Shown: positions 1 through 13,138, counted from the stretch's first letter. The stretch is 64,000 bases of DNA from Lampris incognitus (GCF_029633865.1 NC_079213.1:98565845-98629844), one strand, 5' to 3'. Notes: generated by a model from the sequence alone, not told the origin. A program made the numbers and translations.

Positions 1-593
1 AGGAAAACACAGCTAAGCAGCAACGGATGGTGGTCTGTAGGATGACTTTGGAGACCAAGAAGAGGAAGCGAGTGAAGGCGGAGCCAAAGATCAAATGGTG
101 GAAGTTGAAGGAGGAAGAATGTTGTGTGGAGTTCAAGGAGGAGTTAAGACAGACACTGGGTGGTAGTCAAGAGTTGCCAGATGGCTGGGCAAGCACTGCA
201 GAAATAGTGAGGGAGACAGCTAGGAAGGTACTTGGTGTGTCATCAGGACAGAGGAAGAAAGACGGGGAGACTTGGTAGTGGAATGAGAAAGTACAGCAAA
301 TTATACAGAGGAAGAGGTTGGCAAAGATGAAGAAAGTAGACAGGAGTACAAGGAGATGCAGCGTAAAGTGAAGAAAGAGGTGGCAAAGGCAAAGGCATAT
401 GGTGAGTTGTATGAGAGGTTAGACACTAAGGAAGGAGAAAAGGACTTGTACCGATTGGCTAAACAGAGGTACCGAGATGGGAAGGATGTGCAGTTAGTTG
501 GGGCGATCAAAGATAGAGATGGAAATGTGCTGACAAGCAAGGAGAGTGTGCTGAGAAGGTGGAAGGAGTACTTTGAGGGGCTGATGAATGAAG

Positions 594-658
<65 letters not shown>

Positions 659-2141
659 GGTTGGATGATGGGGGGATAGTGAATCAAGAGGTGCAGTGGA
701 TTAGCAAGGAAGAAGTGAGGGAAGCTATGAAGAGGATGAAGAGTGGAAAGGCAGTTGGTCCAGATGACATACCTGTGGAGGCATGGAGATGTTTAGGAGG
801 GATGGCAGTGGGGTTTTTAACTAGATTGTTTAACACAATCTTGGAAAGTGAGAGGATGCCTGAGTAATGGAGAAGCATCATACTGGTACCGATTTAACAG
901 AACAAGGGCGATGTGCAGAACTGTAGCAACTACAGAGGTATACAGTTGATCAGCCACAGCATGAAGATATGGGAAAGAGTAATAGAGCTAGGTTAAGATG
1001 ATTAGTGAGCAGCAGTATGGTTTCATGCCACGAAAGAGCACCACAGATGCGATGTTTGCTTTGAGAATGTTGATTGAGAAGTATAGAGAAGGTCAGAAGG
1101 AGTTACGTTGTGTCTTTGTGGATTTAGAGAAAGCATATGACAGGGTGCCGAGAGAGGAGGTGTGGTATTGTATGAGGAAGTCGGGAGTTGCAGAGAAGTA
1201 TGTAGGAGTGGTGCAGGATATGTATGACGGAAGTGTGACAATGGCGAGGTGTGCGGTTGGAATGACAGATGGGTTCAAGGTGGAGGTGGGATTACATCAA
1301 GGATCGGCTCTGAGCCCTTTCTTGTTTGCAATGGTGATGGACAGGTTGACGGATGAGATCAGGCAGGAGTCTCCATGGACAATGATGTTCACAGATGACA
1401 TTGTGATCTGTAGCGAGAGTAGGGTGCAGGTTGAGGAGAGCCTGGAGAGGCGGAGGTATGCACTGGAGAGAAGAGGAATGAAAGTCAGTAGGAGCAAGAT
1501 GGAATACATATGCGTGAACGAGAGTGAGGACAGTGGAATGGTGAGGATGCAAGGAGTAGAGGTGACGCAGGTGTATGAGTTTAAATACTGTTCAAATACT
1601 GTTCAAATACTGGTCAAAGTAACGAGGTGTGTGAAAGAGAGGTGAAGAAGAGAGTGCGGGCAGGATGGGGTGAGTGGAGAAAAGTGTCAGGAGTGATTTG
1701 CGACAGAAGGGTACCAGCAAGAGTTAAAGAGAAAGTTTACAAGACGGTTTTGAGACCAGCTATGTTATAGTTGTATGTATGTATGTTAGTTGAAGATGCT
1801 AAGATTTTCATTGGGAGTGACGAAGGACAGGATTAGGAATGATTATATTAGAGGGACAGCTCAAGTTGGACGGTTTGGAGACAAAGCAAGAGAGGCAAGA
1901 TTGAGATGGTTTGGACATGTGTGGAGCAGAGATGCTGGGTATATTGGGAGAAGGATGCTGAATATGGAGCTGCCAGGGAAGAGGAAAAGAGGAAGGCCAA
2001 AGAGGAGGTTTATGGATGTGGTGAGGGAAGACATGCAGGTGGCTGGTGACAGAGGAAGATGCAGAAGGAAGAGAAGGAAACGGATGATCTGCTGTGGCGA
2101 CCCTTAACGGGAGCAGCCGAAAGTAGTAGTAGTAGTAGTAG
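1..2141 (+). mobile_element. RTE-clade LINE, copy 1 (decayed, 5' end outside window)
   Basis: This is a non-LTR retrotransposon remnant. The translated pieces run in order through the endonuclease-RT linker (27-278, 356-600), RT N-terminal part (SKEEVREAMKRMKSGKAVGP at about 700), motif A (FVDLEKAYDRVPR near 1117-1155), motif B (LHQGSALSPFLF near 1293-1330), motif C (FTDDIVI near 1388-1408) and the C-terminal segment RLRWFGHV...GRPKRRFMDV (1895-2020). It ends in a CGACCCTTAACGGGAGCAGC-type tail with AGT repeats at 2123-2141. Frameshifts, stop codons and a Thr in place of the usual Ala before the catalytic DD show that it is dead. Assignment to the RTE clade rests on the RT motifs and the trinucleotide tail. 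It shares sequence throughout with the copy at 23364-29561. Confidence 0.9.
599..654. repeat. (GA)28 microsatellite inside RTE copy 1
   Basis: This is an uninterrupted GA run inside the RTE linker coding region. The matching place in RTE copy 2 (about 26080-26092) has only about five GA units, so the run expanded after this copy inserted. Confidence 0.95.
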
Positions 2142-2245
2142 ATCATGATACGAATGACCTATATAGTGATATGTATCGTTATCATGATATGAATGACCTA
2201 TATAGTGATATGAGACTTTGGTCATATCGCACAGCCCTACATATG
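2141..2245. repeat. Short AT-rich tandem duplication, possible hAT-end fragment
   Basis: Two direct copies of a unit of about 40 bp (ATCATGATA...GACCTATATAGTGATATG) sit side by side just after the LINE tail. They are followed by GTCATATCGCACAGCCCTA, which resembles the terminal sequence of some hAT-type non-autonomous elements. The tandem copy is seen directly. The family label is a weak inference. Confidence 0.45.
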
Positions 2246-2331
2246 ACAATAAAGTTGAACTTGAAGAGGATTTAATCATATCTCCACACAAGACAGAAAC
2301 TCTAATCTCACCATATGATGGAGACAGGTCT

Positions 2332-2476
<145 letters not shown>

Positions 2477-2747
2477 CACATCCTTGGAGCCTTTGCCAAA
2501 TGCTAGTAATTCCTGGGAAGACTTAAGTGTAACTCTCCCTAGTTCTGTGCATGCCTGAATTAATATAAACGAACTGTTTAACCATCTGGTAATCCAGTTA
2601 ACTGAGTGAGATTTAAGGCAGTTTGCCATGTGACCAAACTGCTATCTACCTACTGACCATTTTTGACAAGACAAGGGTCTGAATTACAAGGGTCTGAATG
2701 GCCGAATAACCATTAATGTCTTGATTTTCTTTAAAATTAATCATTTT

Positions 2748-3197
2748 GGGGAGTGGCCTGGTAGCGTAGCAGTGTATTCTGTTGCCTACCAACATGGGGC
2801 TCGCCGGTTCGAACCCCTGTGTTACCTCCGGCTTGGTCGGGCATCCCCACAGACTTAATTGACCGTGTCTGTGGGTGGGAAGCCGGGTGTGGGTATGTGT
2901 CCAGGTCGCTGCACTAGTGCCGCCTCTGGTTGGTCGGGGCTCCTGTTCGGGGGGAGACCGTGGGAAATAGCGTGATCCTCCCACATGCTACGCCCTCCTG
3001 GTGAAACTCCTCACTGTCAGGTGAAAAGAAGCGGCTGGTGTCTTCACATGTATCGGAGGAGGCATGTGGTAGTCTGCAGCCCTCCCCGGATCGGCAAGAG
3101 GGGGTGGAGCAGTGACCGAGTTGGCTGAGAGAGCAGGGTGATTGGCCAGGTAAAATTGGGGGGGGGAAGGGGGAATCCAAAAAAAATAAAAAATAAA
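2748..3197 (+). mobile_element. tRNA-derived SINE (family A), copy 1
   Basis: The head is tRNA-like, with an A box (GTAGCGTAGCAG, 2761-2772) and a B box (CGGTTCGAACC, 2805-2815). The body shared by all family-A copies follows: CCGGCTTGGTCGGGC, GTGTCCAGGTCGCTGCACTA, CACTGTCAGGTGAAAAGAAG and GGAGGAGGCATGTGGTAGTC. It ends in an A-rich tail. Flanking AATTAATCATTT (before) and AAATAATCATTT (after) look like a target-site duplication. Seven copies of this family occur in the window. Confidence 0.9.
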
Positions 3198-3204
3198 AAT
3201 AATC

Positions 3205-6200
3205 ATTTAATCATCCTTTATCTAGTAATAATTTGAATACTGATGTATTGCAAAATTGAAACATAATTTGCTTCCACTTATTGCTTAGCCATAACTTAGA
3301 GAATAAAGGTTTTATTGTCTTTATATTCACTATATATTCATATGTATTCACCTGTGTGATTAATGTTGTGAGATTTCTGAGTGTTTTGCCCATAGATTTA
3401 CATATGTCAACGCTGATGACAGAAATGAGTGATAATCTAGGCTAAAAGCTAAAAGCATGTAGCCTTCAAATATACTCCCCTGAAAGGACATTAATAAGAT
3501 TGTTCTCCTTTATTTGAAGGCAAGGCAGTCTTTCTGCTCAAAGAAAGAAAGACACATGGGAGTTCCTCCATAGCATACAAAAGTGTCATCTTTCAGTTAA
3601 CACCCGCCTACAACTATAAAAATTGTTTATACCTTTTGAGTGCCCTCTTCCCTTTTTGGCTCTCCTTTTTCATGTGTATTTTCAACTTCTGCTGACGAGT
3701 CGAAAATCTCGTCAAGAAAGCAACATTCAAAGACCGCAAGGAAGCCCAAAACATCAGTTTAGCTGCTGCAAGCCAGTTTTTGTTGCTATTTTTGTGCATT
3801 GCAAACTTTTTTGTAACTTTTGTGGTTAGAGTAGGGCTCGTGCATCAGACCCTGTCACCTCTCAGTGAACGCACCGAGACTAGGAACACATGCCAATTGT
3901 GTGTATTATTTCCACGTTGCTTCCACTAAGCTGAGCCTCTCCAATGTAGATCCATTCTCACAGTTGACCCTCTGAACCAACTCTTTCAAAGCGGTTCTCC
4001 TCTGGCTGTTACCACAGCTGAGCCTGCTCCAACTTGCCTGATGCTCTTTGGAAAAGCCTGCCTACAGCCTCAGCCATCCATCACCGCAGAAACTATGCTT
4101 TTCCTCCGGCCGTCACCACGGCAACCCAAAGTCCACCAAGTCTGCTTCAACATGCTCGAGGCTCTTGGAAAAGCCTGCTATATCCCCTCAGCCATCCATC
4201 ACCACAGAAACAAGTAGGACAAACTTTCTTCCAAGCATTCTGCATATGAGAGTTGATGCAAAAGCGCTATCCTAAATTATTTCTTTTTCCCCATAGGCTT
4301 TAGTTACCCCCCCCCCCCCCGTTGCATTCAGATTCATGTCTGATTGTGTTAACCTCCAACTTACTTCATTCATTCATTCTGTCAGCAACAACTTGTTAGG
4401 TAAATGCCCAATTACTCATCCATCCCTTCATTTATTTCTCCATTCATTCAGTCATTCATGTTTAATTTCTTTAACACATAACACATAGCTAACACATAAC
4501 CGCCACATTGAAATCTGGTCTTGTGCTTAGTGGGATTTCTTGTGATTAGTCTTCCTGCTATCATCAGACAAACTGATTCTGTGGTCTTTTTCAAATCTAA
4601 ACTTGAAACCAACTTATTATCATTTGACTAGCTATTATTGCTGGGTCACTTTGCCTTGTTGAAGCTTAGACTCAATACCTCCTTTTTTGGGAGCATCTCG
4701 GTCTTAATGCAAGGTAAGATTACTCTTTCTAGTTAACACGAAACTCCACATCTCACCAATGCAAATGCCCCCAACTTCACATGTCTTGAAAGCTTCTGCA
4801 GCTTTCTCACCTACTTTCAGCCTGTCTACATGACTGCTATGAGTGTATGACTTCATCACATGTCTGGACTCGCTCCCTTAACTCCTCCTTTCAGGATTAG
4901 GCTCTGCTGCTGGATGCAGTGTTGTGATTGGGGGGTAAGGCTTCTGTCTGCACAGCATCCACTGACCCAGCCCCTGCCTCTCTGGAGGCTCTTGCCTACC
5001 TTTTGTTTTTGTTTTTTGTTCATGACTGCTTCTTCGTCATTTGTGATATGTCCAGCTACACATCATTCTCACCCTGCACACTCGCTTTCTGTCTGTGTGA
5101 ATGTTTTGTTTGGGCCTGTCATCTCTGCTCATGCGAGCTCTGTCCTTTTTTTCCAGGTTCTCTGTGGTGCTCAATTCGTGACGATACGTGGGAACATGCT
5201 GCACCGCGACAGCATCTGAGGACGCTTGTCGTGCTTCTGAGTCGATGCTCAGCATCTCACAATATGTGTTTTGCATAATTTAGCTACTAGGTATTATGGT
5301 CATTAAGTGCCTTCATTGAGCGTTCATTTGAAAATCTGTAACCACATTGTGTGCTCTGCCCGCTCAGCAGCTACTTGCCTGCTAATCCATCCTGGCTGGA
5401 AGAGGGATCCATGCTCTGATACTCATGAGATTTCTCTCACTTTTTTTTCCCCTGAAAAGGTTATTCTGAAAAGTCTTTCCTCATCTGTCATACATTGTGG
5501 TTTGCTGTGTTTACCCATTTTTAAGACTGTAATGTGAATGTGATGTGAGTGTAAAGTCCTCCGGGACAGTAACTGATCTCTAGGGCTATAAAAATAAACA
5601 TGACGACTTTCTATCGCTATCTCTAGTTAGCTAGCTAACTAGCTATGTTTCTGTGTTTTTCTCTCTCTCCCTCTTTATGTGACTTGATTCATTTAATGCA
5701 TTTAGCTACACATAACAGAACTAATCACAAGTTGTGATCACAAGATGCGGAACAATCACAAGGTCTGTAAAACGTCACAACAGGACCATCTTTGTTGCTG
5801 TCTTCTGTCCCAATTTCTGGGTGTTACATGATCAGCCTCATTTCACAGACTAAATATATTCAATTTCATTGGCAGCATAACAGTTAAGTGAATTTAGTGT
5901 ACTGTGTGCTTTTAGTTCAGTAGCCTGAAAATGCTAAAATGTCTCTCTGACAATGGAAAAAAATCCTAACTAGGGTCAGCCGAGCTCCTCTGTCAGAGCT
6001 TCATCTATTATTCAGAACGTCTGACAAGGTTTGTTTCAGGTATCAGTAATTTAGAATTGTTTATTTATACTTTGTGATGCAATAAGAAACTCTACACACC
6101 AAGTAATGTAATTAACACAAACATTGTGTGCGCCAAACTTTGCAGGGACACTGCGTTTAGCTAAATGTGACCTTTTTAGATGAGACAAAACATATGGTAC

Positions 6201-9200
6201 TGTTTGCTATGGAGGATTGTAGGGGTAGCAATCTAAAGTCAGAAAACTTTATTTTTGTAAGCATCATAATTCTCAAAGTTCTGAATAGACCAGTTCCATC
6301 ATCTAATCTAATGCTTTCTAATGGGACCCATATGTGGAGTTTAGCCTTTCAATCTTGGACCAAAACTTATTAATACATAATGTAACTCTTGTCATGCAGA
6401 TACCTCGCTGAAGTAGGTCTGTGACCCATTCTGGGGCCCAGAGCATAGTTTAACAATACAGGGTCTTGACTGCTATAAGTGTTAGTGCTGAGCGGGAGAT
6501 GATGGGAGTTTAGTCCATGCTGTGGCATTTAAAAGGATTTGATGTTTCTTGGCTAACGTTGTTTTGCGCTAGACGGAGGACAACAATAAAACAAATCTAT
6601 TCTCTGTCAATATTGAATGTAGCCAAGGACTAGATTAAAGGTCCCGGAGACATTTCTGACAATTATTGAAGGTTTTGTACACAGGAAATTGTATATCCAC
6701 AGCCAAATTCTTCAGGCAATCGAATGTGCTAGACCCTGCAATGAACGGTAATATCTGTTCATAAAGGATAACTGTGCTGTTACTAAATAGCAGTGATCAC
6801 ATGAATTAACTCATAAAATGATTAATATTTATATTGTTCTTATCAAAACGGTATCCAAACCAGGATACGGATATGTTTTAACAATCAATAAGTCAAGGTA
6901 AAGTTCAATTTGGCATCCTTACGTTTCTTTAGTCGTCCACAGGAAACTAATAAAAAAAGCTCCCAGTTGTGTACTTGAAAAACAACACACTGGATTGTTT
7001 TAACTGCCAGACACTGCAATTAATTCTTGCAGTTGTAACAGGTTTGCCGAGTGCTCTGTCATTACACAAGGCGATGGCTGTATGTATGCCCATCAGTGGA
7101 TCTATATGTGGTGCTGTAGGACGTGTTGGAGGAGGTGAGGGGGCGGCTGGATTATGAAGCCGTTCAGAGTTTTTTTTTTCCTCAGCGCTGAGCTGTAAGT
7201 AGGTCAGAACAGATACCCCCCCACCCACCCACCCCCACCCTTTCTCAATTTCTCTCCTCCTTTAGCCCCCTCCCTCCCTTGTACGTTCCCCTCTCCCCCT
7301 CCCCTTCCCTCTCCCTCTGACTCCAGCGGGGTTTCTATCCATTATCTCATTCTCTCTGTCTCAGTGTTTTCTCCTTTGTTGTATATTCTGTCATGGAAAA
7401 TATGTCACCTTTTCCTTTTGACCACTAGCATGAATGTTCAGCGTTAGGTCTGAGTTTTTTCTTCGTCCGTCTCGATAAAAAAGTAGCCCTATTCCAGGTT
7501 TCCAATTATTGAGGTTTCCAAACCTCCTGCACACTCGGTACATGCTGCCTGCCTGACTCAGTGATTACATTTTCATCGATTTAGCAGACTAAAATGTTGG
7601 AAAATTAAGGCACGCTTCGGGAATTTGAGATGACACAGACTGTGTAGGGTCACAGTTCAGAAAAGTGTTGTCGGGAATGTTTAAGGGTCTCGCATCAAAA
7701 CGCAACGCAAAGACCAAACGACGATGACACAGCTGTGAGCTGAAGTAACAGCTCTGACACACTGGATCCCAGTCTCTGTGCCAGCAGGGTTGCATAATGT
7801 GAGGTGCATTAATCGCGTATGTTCACCTGATTAATCAAGAGAGAACATTCATTCCCTGAGCTCTGCACACACAGAATTATAATGTTCTCATTAGATTAAT
7901 CTTGCCGTATATGGTCTCATTTACATCTGATGCTCTGTGCTGCTCAGCCAGGCTGAAGTCTATTATGTAAGGAGCCTGAGCAGCCAGGATAACAGTGTGA
8001 TCACCAGGGGTCGTTGTTTTACTATCTGCGGTTATTAATCAAAACAACCCTCGCCATATGACTCTAATAAACAGAGACGGAGAGGAGGGGAAACATAAAC
8101 AAAGACTAGTTCCTCACAAACAGACAAAAGATCCCTGTGAACCAAATACAACATTCAAATGATCTACTGTATCTATTAGCCACAAGATGTTGGTCTTCAT
8201 TCCAGGGATGAGAAAATGAAGAACAAGAGCAATAAGGCATGCTGTCGTGTAATGCAATAAATGTGACTTTAAAAATGCAGCTAAGATGAGAGTGAGGCCT
8301 CTCCGTAACTCAGCAGTGGCTGTCTACCAGGTAGTGGTTCTCTCTGCCACCTAGCCAGCTATTCTAACCAAGCAGCTTAGACTTGGCAAGAAAGGTGAAC
8401 ACGATGAACTACCTGGCAGAACCGTGAATAGAAAACCAACTGGAGATCAACTTCCAAAATAAATCGTTCATCCTAGGTAGGTCTTTATCTACAAGTTAAG
8501 ATGAAGAGACTGTGCTTCGGTGATCCAAGAGGACAACGGAGGACGGTTTCGAGATAAGGAGATAGACGGAAAGGCAAGAGAGGAAGAGTGCAAAGGATGA
8601 ATGGAGGAATGAATGGATGGAGCTTTCTTCACTCCGCAGAGCCTCAAGGCAACAGGATGGAGGAGGGCCGGCGAGATAGTGAGAATAGAGGAAGTAGGCC
8701 ACCAGGTCAGAGAAAAAGAGAGTGACAGAGGGACGGCAGAATGAAGGATGGGCGGAGAGGAGAGGGAAAGAACTGGGCAGGGAGTACAATGGTGCGAGTG
8801 TGAAAAATACTCTTTTTTTCTGTCTCTTCTCTCCCTTCTGTCGCAGGCTATCAACTGTTCCTGTTTGTGTTTACAGTCACATCCTGTGATTTCATCTTTG
8901 TGTATGTGTGTGTGTATGTGCATGTGAGCAAGATTGTGTGTTTGCAATTTTTTTGTGTGTCGTACGTTTATGTGTGTGTGAAGGACGGAAAAAAAAGAGA
9001 GAGAGAGAGAGAATATGGATAAGAGAAAATTAGAGGGAGGAGGAAGAGAGCGCATGATTACATGTGTCAAAAGGAATATAAAATAACGTCAGCTTGGACT
9101 GATGACCAACACTGCAGCATGGTTTTATTGTCACAACAAGGGCCTGTCATGGTATCTGTCATTATTTGCAAAATGTGTGTGGACGGCGCGTTGCAGTTTC

Positions 9201-9590
9201 ATGTGCAAATGGGTGTAGCCTAGGTAAATAGGTCGGTAACACATGGCATATCATGCTGATTCATCGGGGATAACTAAATCCTCATCGCCATGGTAATCTA
9301 ATTGCCACATACCACCCACTTATCCTCTCATAATCCATCATTTGCCAATAGTACAACAGTTTGCCGCTCAGCATCTCCTGGTGTGAAGGACCGAACGGTT
9401 GTGATTGAGACATTGGCTCTCAAACTAGAGGTTAAGAAAAACCTGGAGAGCCAACAGGCTGCAGGATTAGATGGCAACGTGTTCAACAACCATGAGGGGG
9501 CTGGACACAAAAGTATATTTACTAAACGCAAGCAAACAGTTCATCGTTGTTTGTGTTTTAGATTTTTATAATGTACGTTATAAGCGTGTT
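3205..9590. other. Gene-free stretch, no supported coding sequence
   Basis: The open frames here are short, overlap on both strands and show no recognisable domain. The segment holds a partial duplication around 4043-4211 (GGAAAAGCCTGC... and CAGCCATCCATCACC appear twice, about 118 bp apart), a C run at 4310-4320, a pyrimidine-rich tract near 7215-7320 and a short GA run at 8997-9011. A possible repeat tail (GGGCTATAAAAATAAA, about 5583-5598) is too short to assign. Nothing else is seen. Confidence 0.6.
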
Positions 9591-9591
9591 G

Positions 9592-10032
9592 TTCTTTTTT
9601 TTCCATCTCCCCCCCTTTTTTTCCTCCCCAATTGTACCTGGCCAATCACCTCGCTCTCTGAGCTGTCCTGGTCCACCCCCTCTGCCAATCCGGAGAGGGC
9701 TGTAGACTACCACATGTCTCCGCCGATACATGTGGAGTCGCCAGTCGCTTCTTTTCACCTGACAGTTAGGAGTTTCCACAAGGGTACATAGCGTGTGGGA
9801 GGATCACGCTATTCCCCCCAGTTCCCCCTCTCCCCTGAACAGGTGCCCCGAATGACCAGAGGAGGTGCTAGTGCAGCGACCAGGACACATACCCACCAGC
9901 TTCCCACCCACAGACACAGCCAATTGTGTCTGTAGGGACGCCCAACCAAGCCGGAGGTAACACGGGGATTCGAACTGGCGATCCCTGTGTTGGTAGGCAA
10001 CAGAACAGACCGGTACACTACCCGGACGCCCT
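9592..10032 (-). mobile_element. tRNA-derived SINE (family A), copy 2
   Basis: This is the reverse complement of the family-A SINE. The T-rich (A-tail) end lies at 9592-9625 and the tRNA-like head at about 9955-10032, ending in the reverse of GGGCGTCCGGGTAG. The tail body (CCAATCACC..., GGAGAGGGCTGTAGACTACC, CACCTGACAGTTAGGAG) matches the other copies. Flanks GCGTGTTGTTCTT and GCGTGCATCGTTCTT suggest a diverged target-site duplication. Confidence 0.9.
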
Positions 10033-10806
10033 GCGTGCATCGTTCTTGATTATTGCACTTGACTGAGTGGTTCATTGAGTTAGCACAGCATATCACTGGC
10101 TCTTGTGTAACTGCTCGCTTCGGTCTCTTTTTGTTGTCTCTTGGTTCTCCAGTTGTTTGCAACAGTGAGGAGGAAGATAAATGGCTCTCTGGACAGGACA
10201 GCTGGGTTAGAGCTGGCATGTAGATGGAGAGAAAGAGGGAGAAAGGGAGAGAGAGACAGAGACAGACAGAGAGAGGGGCCCCCAATTCAGCCCTGAACAG
10301 CCTCTTCATTGATAGATGGTTTGTCCAAAATCCTGGTTGCCACAGGCCAAAGACAGCAGAGCGGGCATGGGTGTGATTTAAGATCTTTCAAGCATGTGTG
10401 GAATTTGAGACTCTTTTACTTTTGAACAGAGTGGCCCAAAACACCTGTTGACTGTTCCAAAATTCACAGGCCAAAATTTTCCAAATTTAACATTAGCACG
10501 GCAGGCAGGTATTCCCCTGGTGCTCAGATCCTGCTTGAAAGGTATGACTGACTGTCCCCATAAAGTGCCCTTTCTGTTTTTCTTGGGACCAAGTGAAAAC
10601 GCATATTCTTGCCCAGTCTGCGCTGGGACACATGCACTCATTTGAGAATGCCTGCCAAAACACAGACATACAAATACATACAACACACACGCACACACAC
10701 AAATTTACACATGTAAGTATCTATACACACACCTACAATCTCCCATTCTCTCTCTCTCACGCACACTAACATTTTTTCTGTCTCTGCTCTCTATATTTCA
10801 CACACC

Positions 10807-10808
<2 letters not shown>

Positions 10809-10871
<63 letters not shown>
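10809..10871. repeat. (GA)n microsatellite
   Basis: An uninterrupted GA run of about 62 bases lies in otherwise unassigned sequence with scattered CA-rich stretches from 10683 onward. Confidence 0.95.
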
Positions 10872-10872
<1 letters not shown>

Positions 10873-10937
10873 AAGCAATCCAGGTGTAGTTCAACACCTG
10901 TAATCAGCGTTGGTGATCAATCAAATATGGCAGCGTT

Positions 10938-12049
10938 GGGGCCTTTACACTCCGGGGACGTGACGAATAAACAACATGAAAATGCGAAATACTCTCCTGC
11001 GAATATTTCACATTAAAACTATTCACACTGGTACCGATACGAATTTGCGACAGAAATCCAGCTTTCTGTCGCAAATTGACGAGATGCGAGGGGGTCCCCA
11101 CCCGGCGGGATCAGGTACTGCGGTGCAGTGTATCTTATTCTCTCCCCTTCGCTCAACATGGACTGCAAGACTGCAAGAGAGGGGCGTAACTTAAAGTGGG
11201 CGTGATTTAAAGTGCGGAGTTGGGCGTGACTTGCGCAAATCACACAGAACCACACGAGATGTCAATAAACAAAATGGCCACCCGCACTTGTTGTCATTGG
11301 CTCATTGGCTTTTGTGAAGTTTAGTTCAAACAAATTAGTTATAACATATTTTGTAAAGTAGTGTATTCCGATCATATCTAAAAAGAGTTTACAGATAACC
11401 ACCATAGTACAAGTCATTGAAATAATGTTTGTGGCTCACCTCTGCACTTTTAGTTACGCCCACTTACGCCCCTCTCTTGCAGTCTTGCAGTCCACAGACA
11501 GACCACTCTTCCTCTTCGGGGTCACGAGGGGGACCGCCGCCCGTTGCCGGTCCGGCCTCCGCCGGGCGCATTTCCTCCATTGTGGTGCGCCGCGACCAGT
11601 TTGGGTTGGCAAGGAAGTGTTGCACTGCTACCAACTCCACTACATCCCAAAGTAAACTACATAAGCTACTCACTATCCTGATAGCCTACTTGTTCGGCAA
11701 TATTCCTCGACAAGTTGTCCTTGAGTTCATTGTCTTTATAATTTTGGTGTCCTTTGTCATACAGGGTGAGATGAGAAAAACAGTCAACAGGTCCACCATT
11801 GTCATTAGGGGTTGTGACGTAACGTCCGTTCCATGCAATGTGATTGGTTGATGCCTTTATTTGCTGTGCGAAAACTCGGAAAAAAATGACCTCGTTCCAA
11901 AAATAATAATAAATGACGTCACTTTTTCGCCGTGTAATATTTGAGTTCTGTATTTAAAGTACTCGTGACAAAAACAGCAGTTAAAAAAAAAATAGATTGA
12001 TTGTGATTATTTCGCACAAAAAAAATAACTTCCCCGGTGAATAAAGGCC
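10938..12049. mobile_element. Non-autonomous DNA transposon with terminal and internal inverted repeats
   Basis: The left end GGCCTTTACACTCCGGGGAC and the reverse complement of the right end (GGCCTTTATTCACCGGGGAA) match, and the match weakens inward past a shared TTTCGC/GCGAAA block. Inside is a second inverted repeat: GGACTGCAAGACTGCAAGAG at 11159-11178 against its complement at about 11474-11494, each next to GGGGCGTAA / TTACGCCCC. Short frames such as the minus-strand one at 11464-11673 show no clear transposase motif. The superfamily is not determined, and a clear target-site duplication was not found. Confidence 0.65.
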
Positions 12050-12305
12050 TTTAGGGTGCTAACTGCCTCTACTGGTGGTTAGAGGCGCTATCTGCTCCTC
12101 TGTCAGTTCCTCGGCCTGTGGAGGAAAAACAACCCTCTTGATGTAAACAAGTGTGTTTTTCTCTTGGCTTCGGCTCCCTGAGCGGTAAACAGGGGACTCT
12201 GAAAGTCAATCTGGCCTTAAAGGAGAACAAACATTGGCAATATGTAGTGTTAACGTCATGCCAATAAAGCCATTTGAATTTGAATTTGAACAAACATACC
12301 TCTCT

Positions 12306-12326
12306 GTGTGTGTGTGTGTGTGTGTG
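12306..12326. repeat. Short (GT)n
   Basis: A run of about ten GT units precedes the GGGGACC.../TTAGGG-rich segment at 12330-12560. Confidence 0.9.
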
Positions 12327-12414
12327 CCAGATTTTTCTATCATAATGGGGACCAAAAATCTGGAACCATCTACCTTGTGGGGGACATTTTATGGGTCCCC
12401 ATGAGGAAAATGGT

Positions 12415-12510
12415 ATATTTTAGGGTTAGGACTTGGGTCTAGGATTAAGGTTAGAATTAGGATTAGGTTAAAGTTAGGGTAAAATTTAAGGTTAGGCATG
12501 TAGTTGTGAT
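12415..12510. repeat. TTAGGG-like G-rich degenerate repeat
   Basis: TTTTAGGGTTAGGACTTGGG, GGATTAGG, AAGTTAGGGT and AAGGTTAGGC are loose variants of the telomere-type hexamer in the G-rich orientation. They lie between two short copies of a GGGGACC/GGTCCCC-type motif (around 12345 and 12395). The large array at 13139-15861 has the same kind of repeat in the C-rich orientation. This is an interstitial degenerate repeat, not a chromosome end. Confidence 0.6.
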
Positions 12511-12582
12511 GGTTATGGTTAGGGCTAAGGGCTAGGGAATGAATTTGGTCAATGAGGGGTCCCCACAAGCATAGGGTGACAT

Positions 12583-12648
<66 letters not shown>
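12583..12648. repeat. (GT)n microsatellite
   Basis: About 32 GT units are followed by TG-rich imperfect sequence up to about 12730. Confidence 0.95.
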
Positions 12649-12649
<1 letters not shown>

Positions 12650-13138
12650 CCACTAGAATGTGTGTATCGAATCCATTTGTGATGCCAGCGCCACACACAA
12701 TGTTTATATGTGCGTTTGTGTTATTTATGTGTGCCAACATGGGAATGTGCATGTACACATGTACGTCGCCACAGGCCTGTGCTCACGTGTGCACAAGTGT
12801 GTATTTTCAAGTGTAGCCTTGAGGACAGATGATTCATTACAGACAAGCCATGGGGTCTGGGGCCCTGCACGACTGTTGTTATGGGAGCAAGTGCTGGAAA
12901 CAGAAGATCGCCTTTCAGTGTCATCTTCGGATTGTCGTGACATTGTCTTGATTTTCTCTCTTTCTCCATCTCGCTCTGTTTCTAATTCTTTCTCCACGTG
13001 CACGATCTGATGTTGCCATGTTGGTGTGGTTCCCACGGCATCATAATTCATGTTGCTCCAGGACCATCATTGCAACGGCCCAATTTCATTGTTGTGATAT
13101 TGTGCGTTTGCAACATGGGGAAAAAGCCAAGAAAAATA

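Noticed and set aside
4860-5278. Overlapping 116-119-residue frames
   Set aside because: Two frames overlap in the same DNA, neither has a recognisable motif, and cysteine-rich hydrophobic content is typical of T-rich noncoding sequence.
8489-9070. 193-residue minus-strand frame
   Set aside because: The composition is low complexity (Ser, His, Leu runs from GA/GT-rich DNA), with no domain and no splice context.
11425-11851. Frames inside the 10.9-12.05 kb transposon as a transposase
   Set aside because: No catalytic motif or zinc finger was seen. The frames are short and overlap antisense ones.
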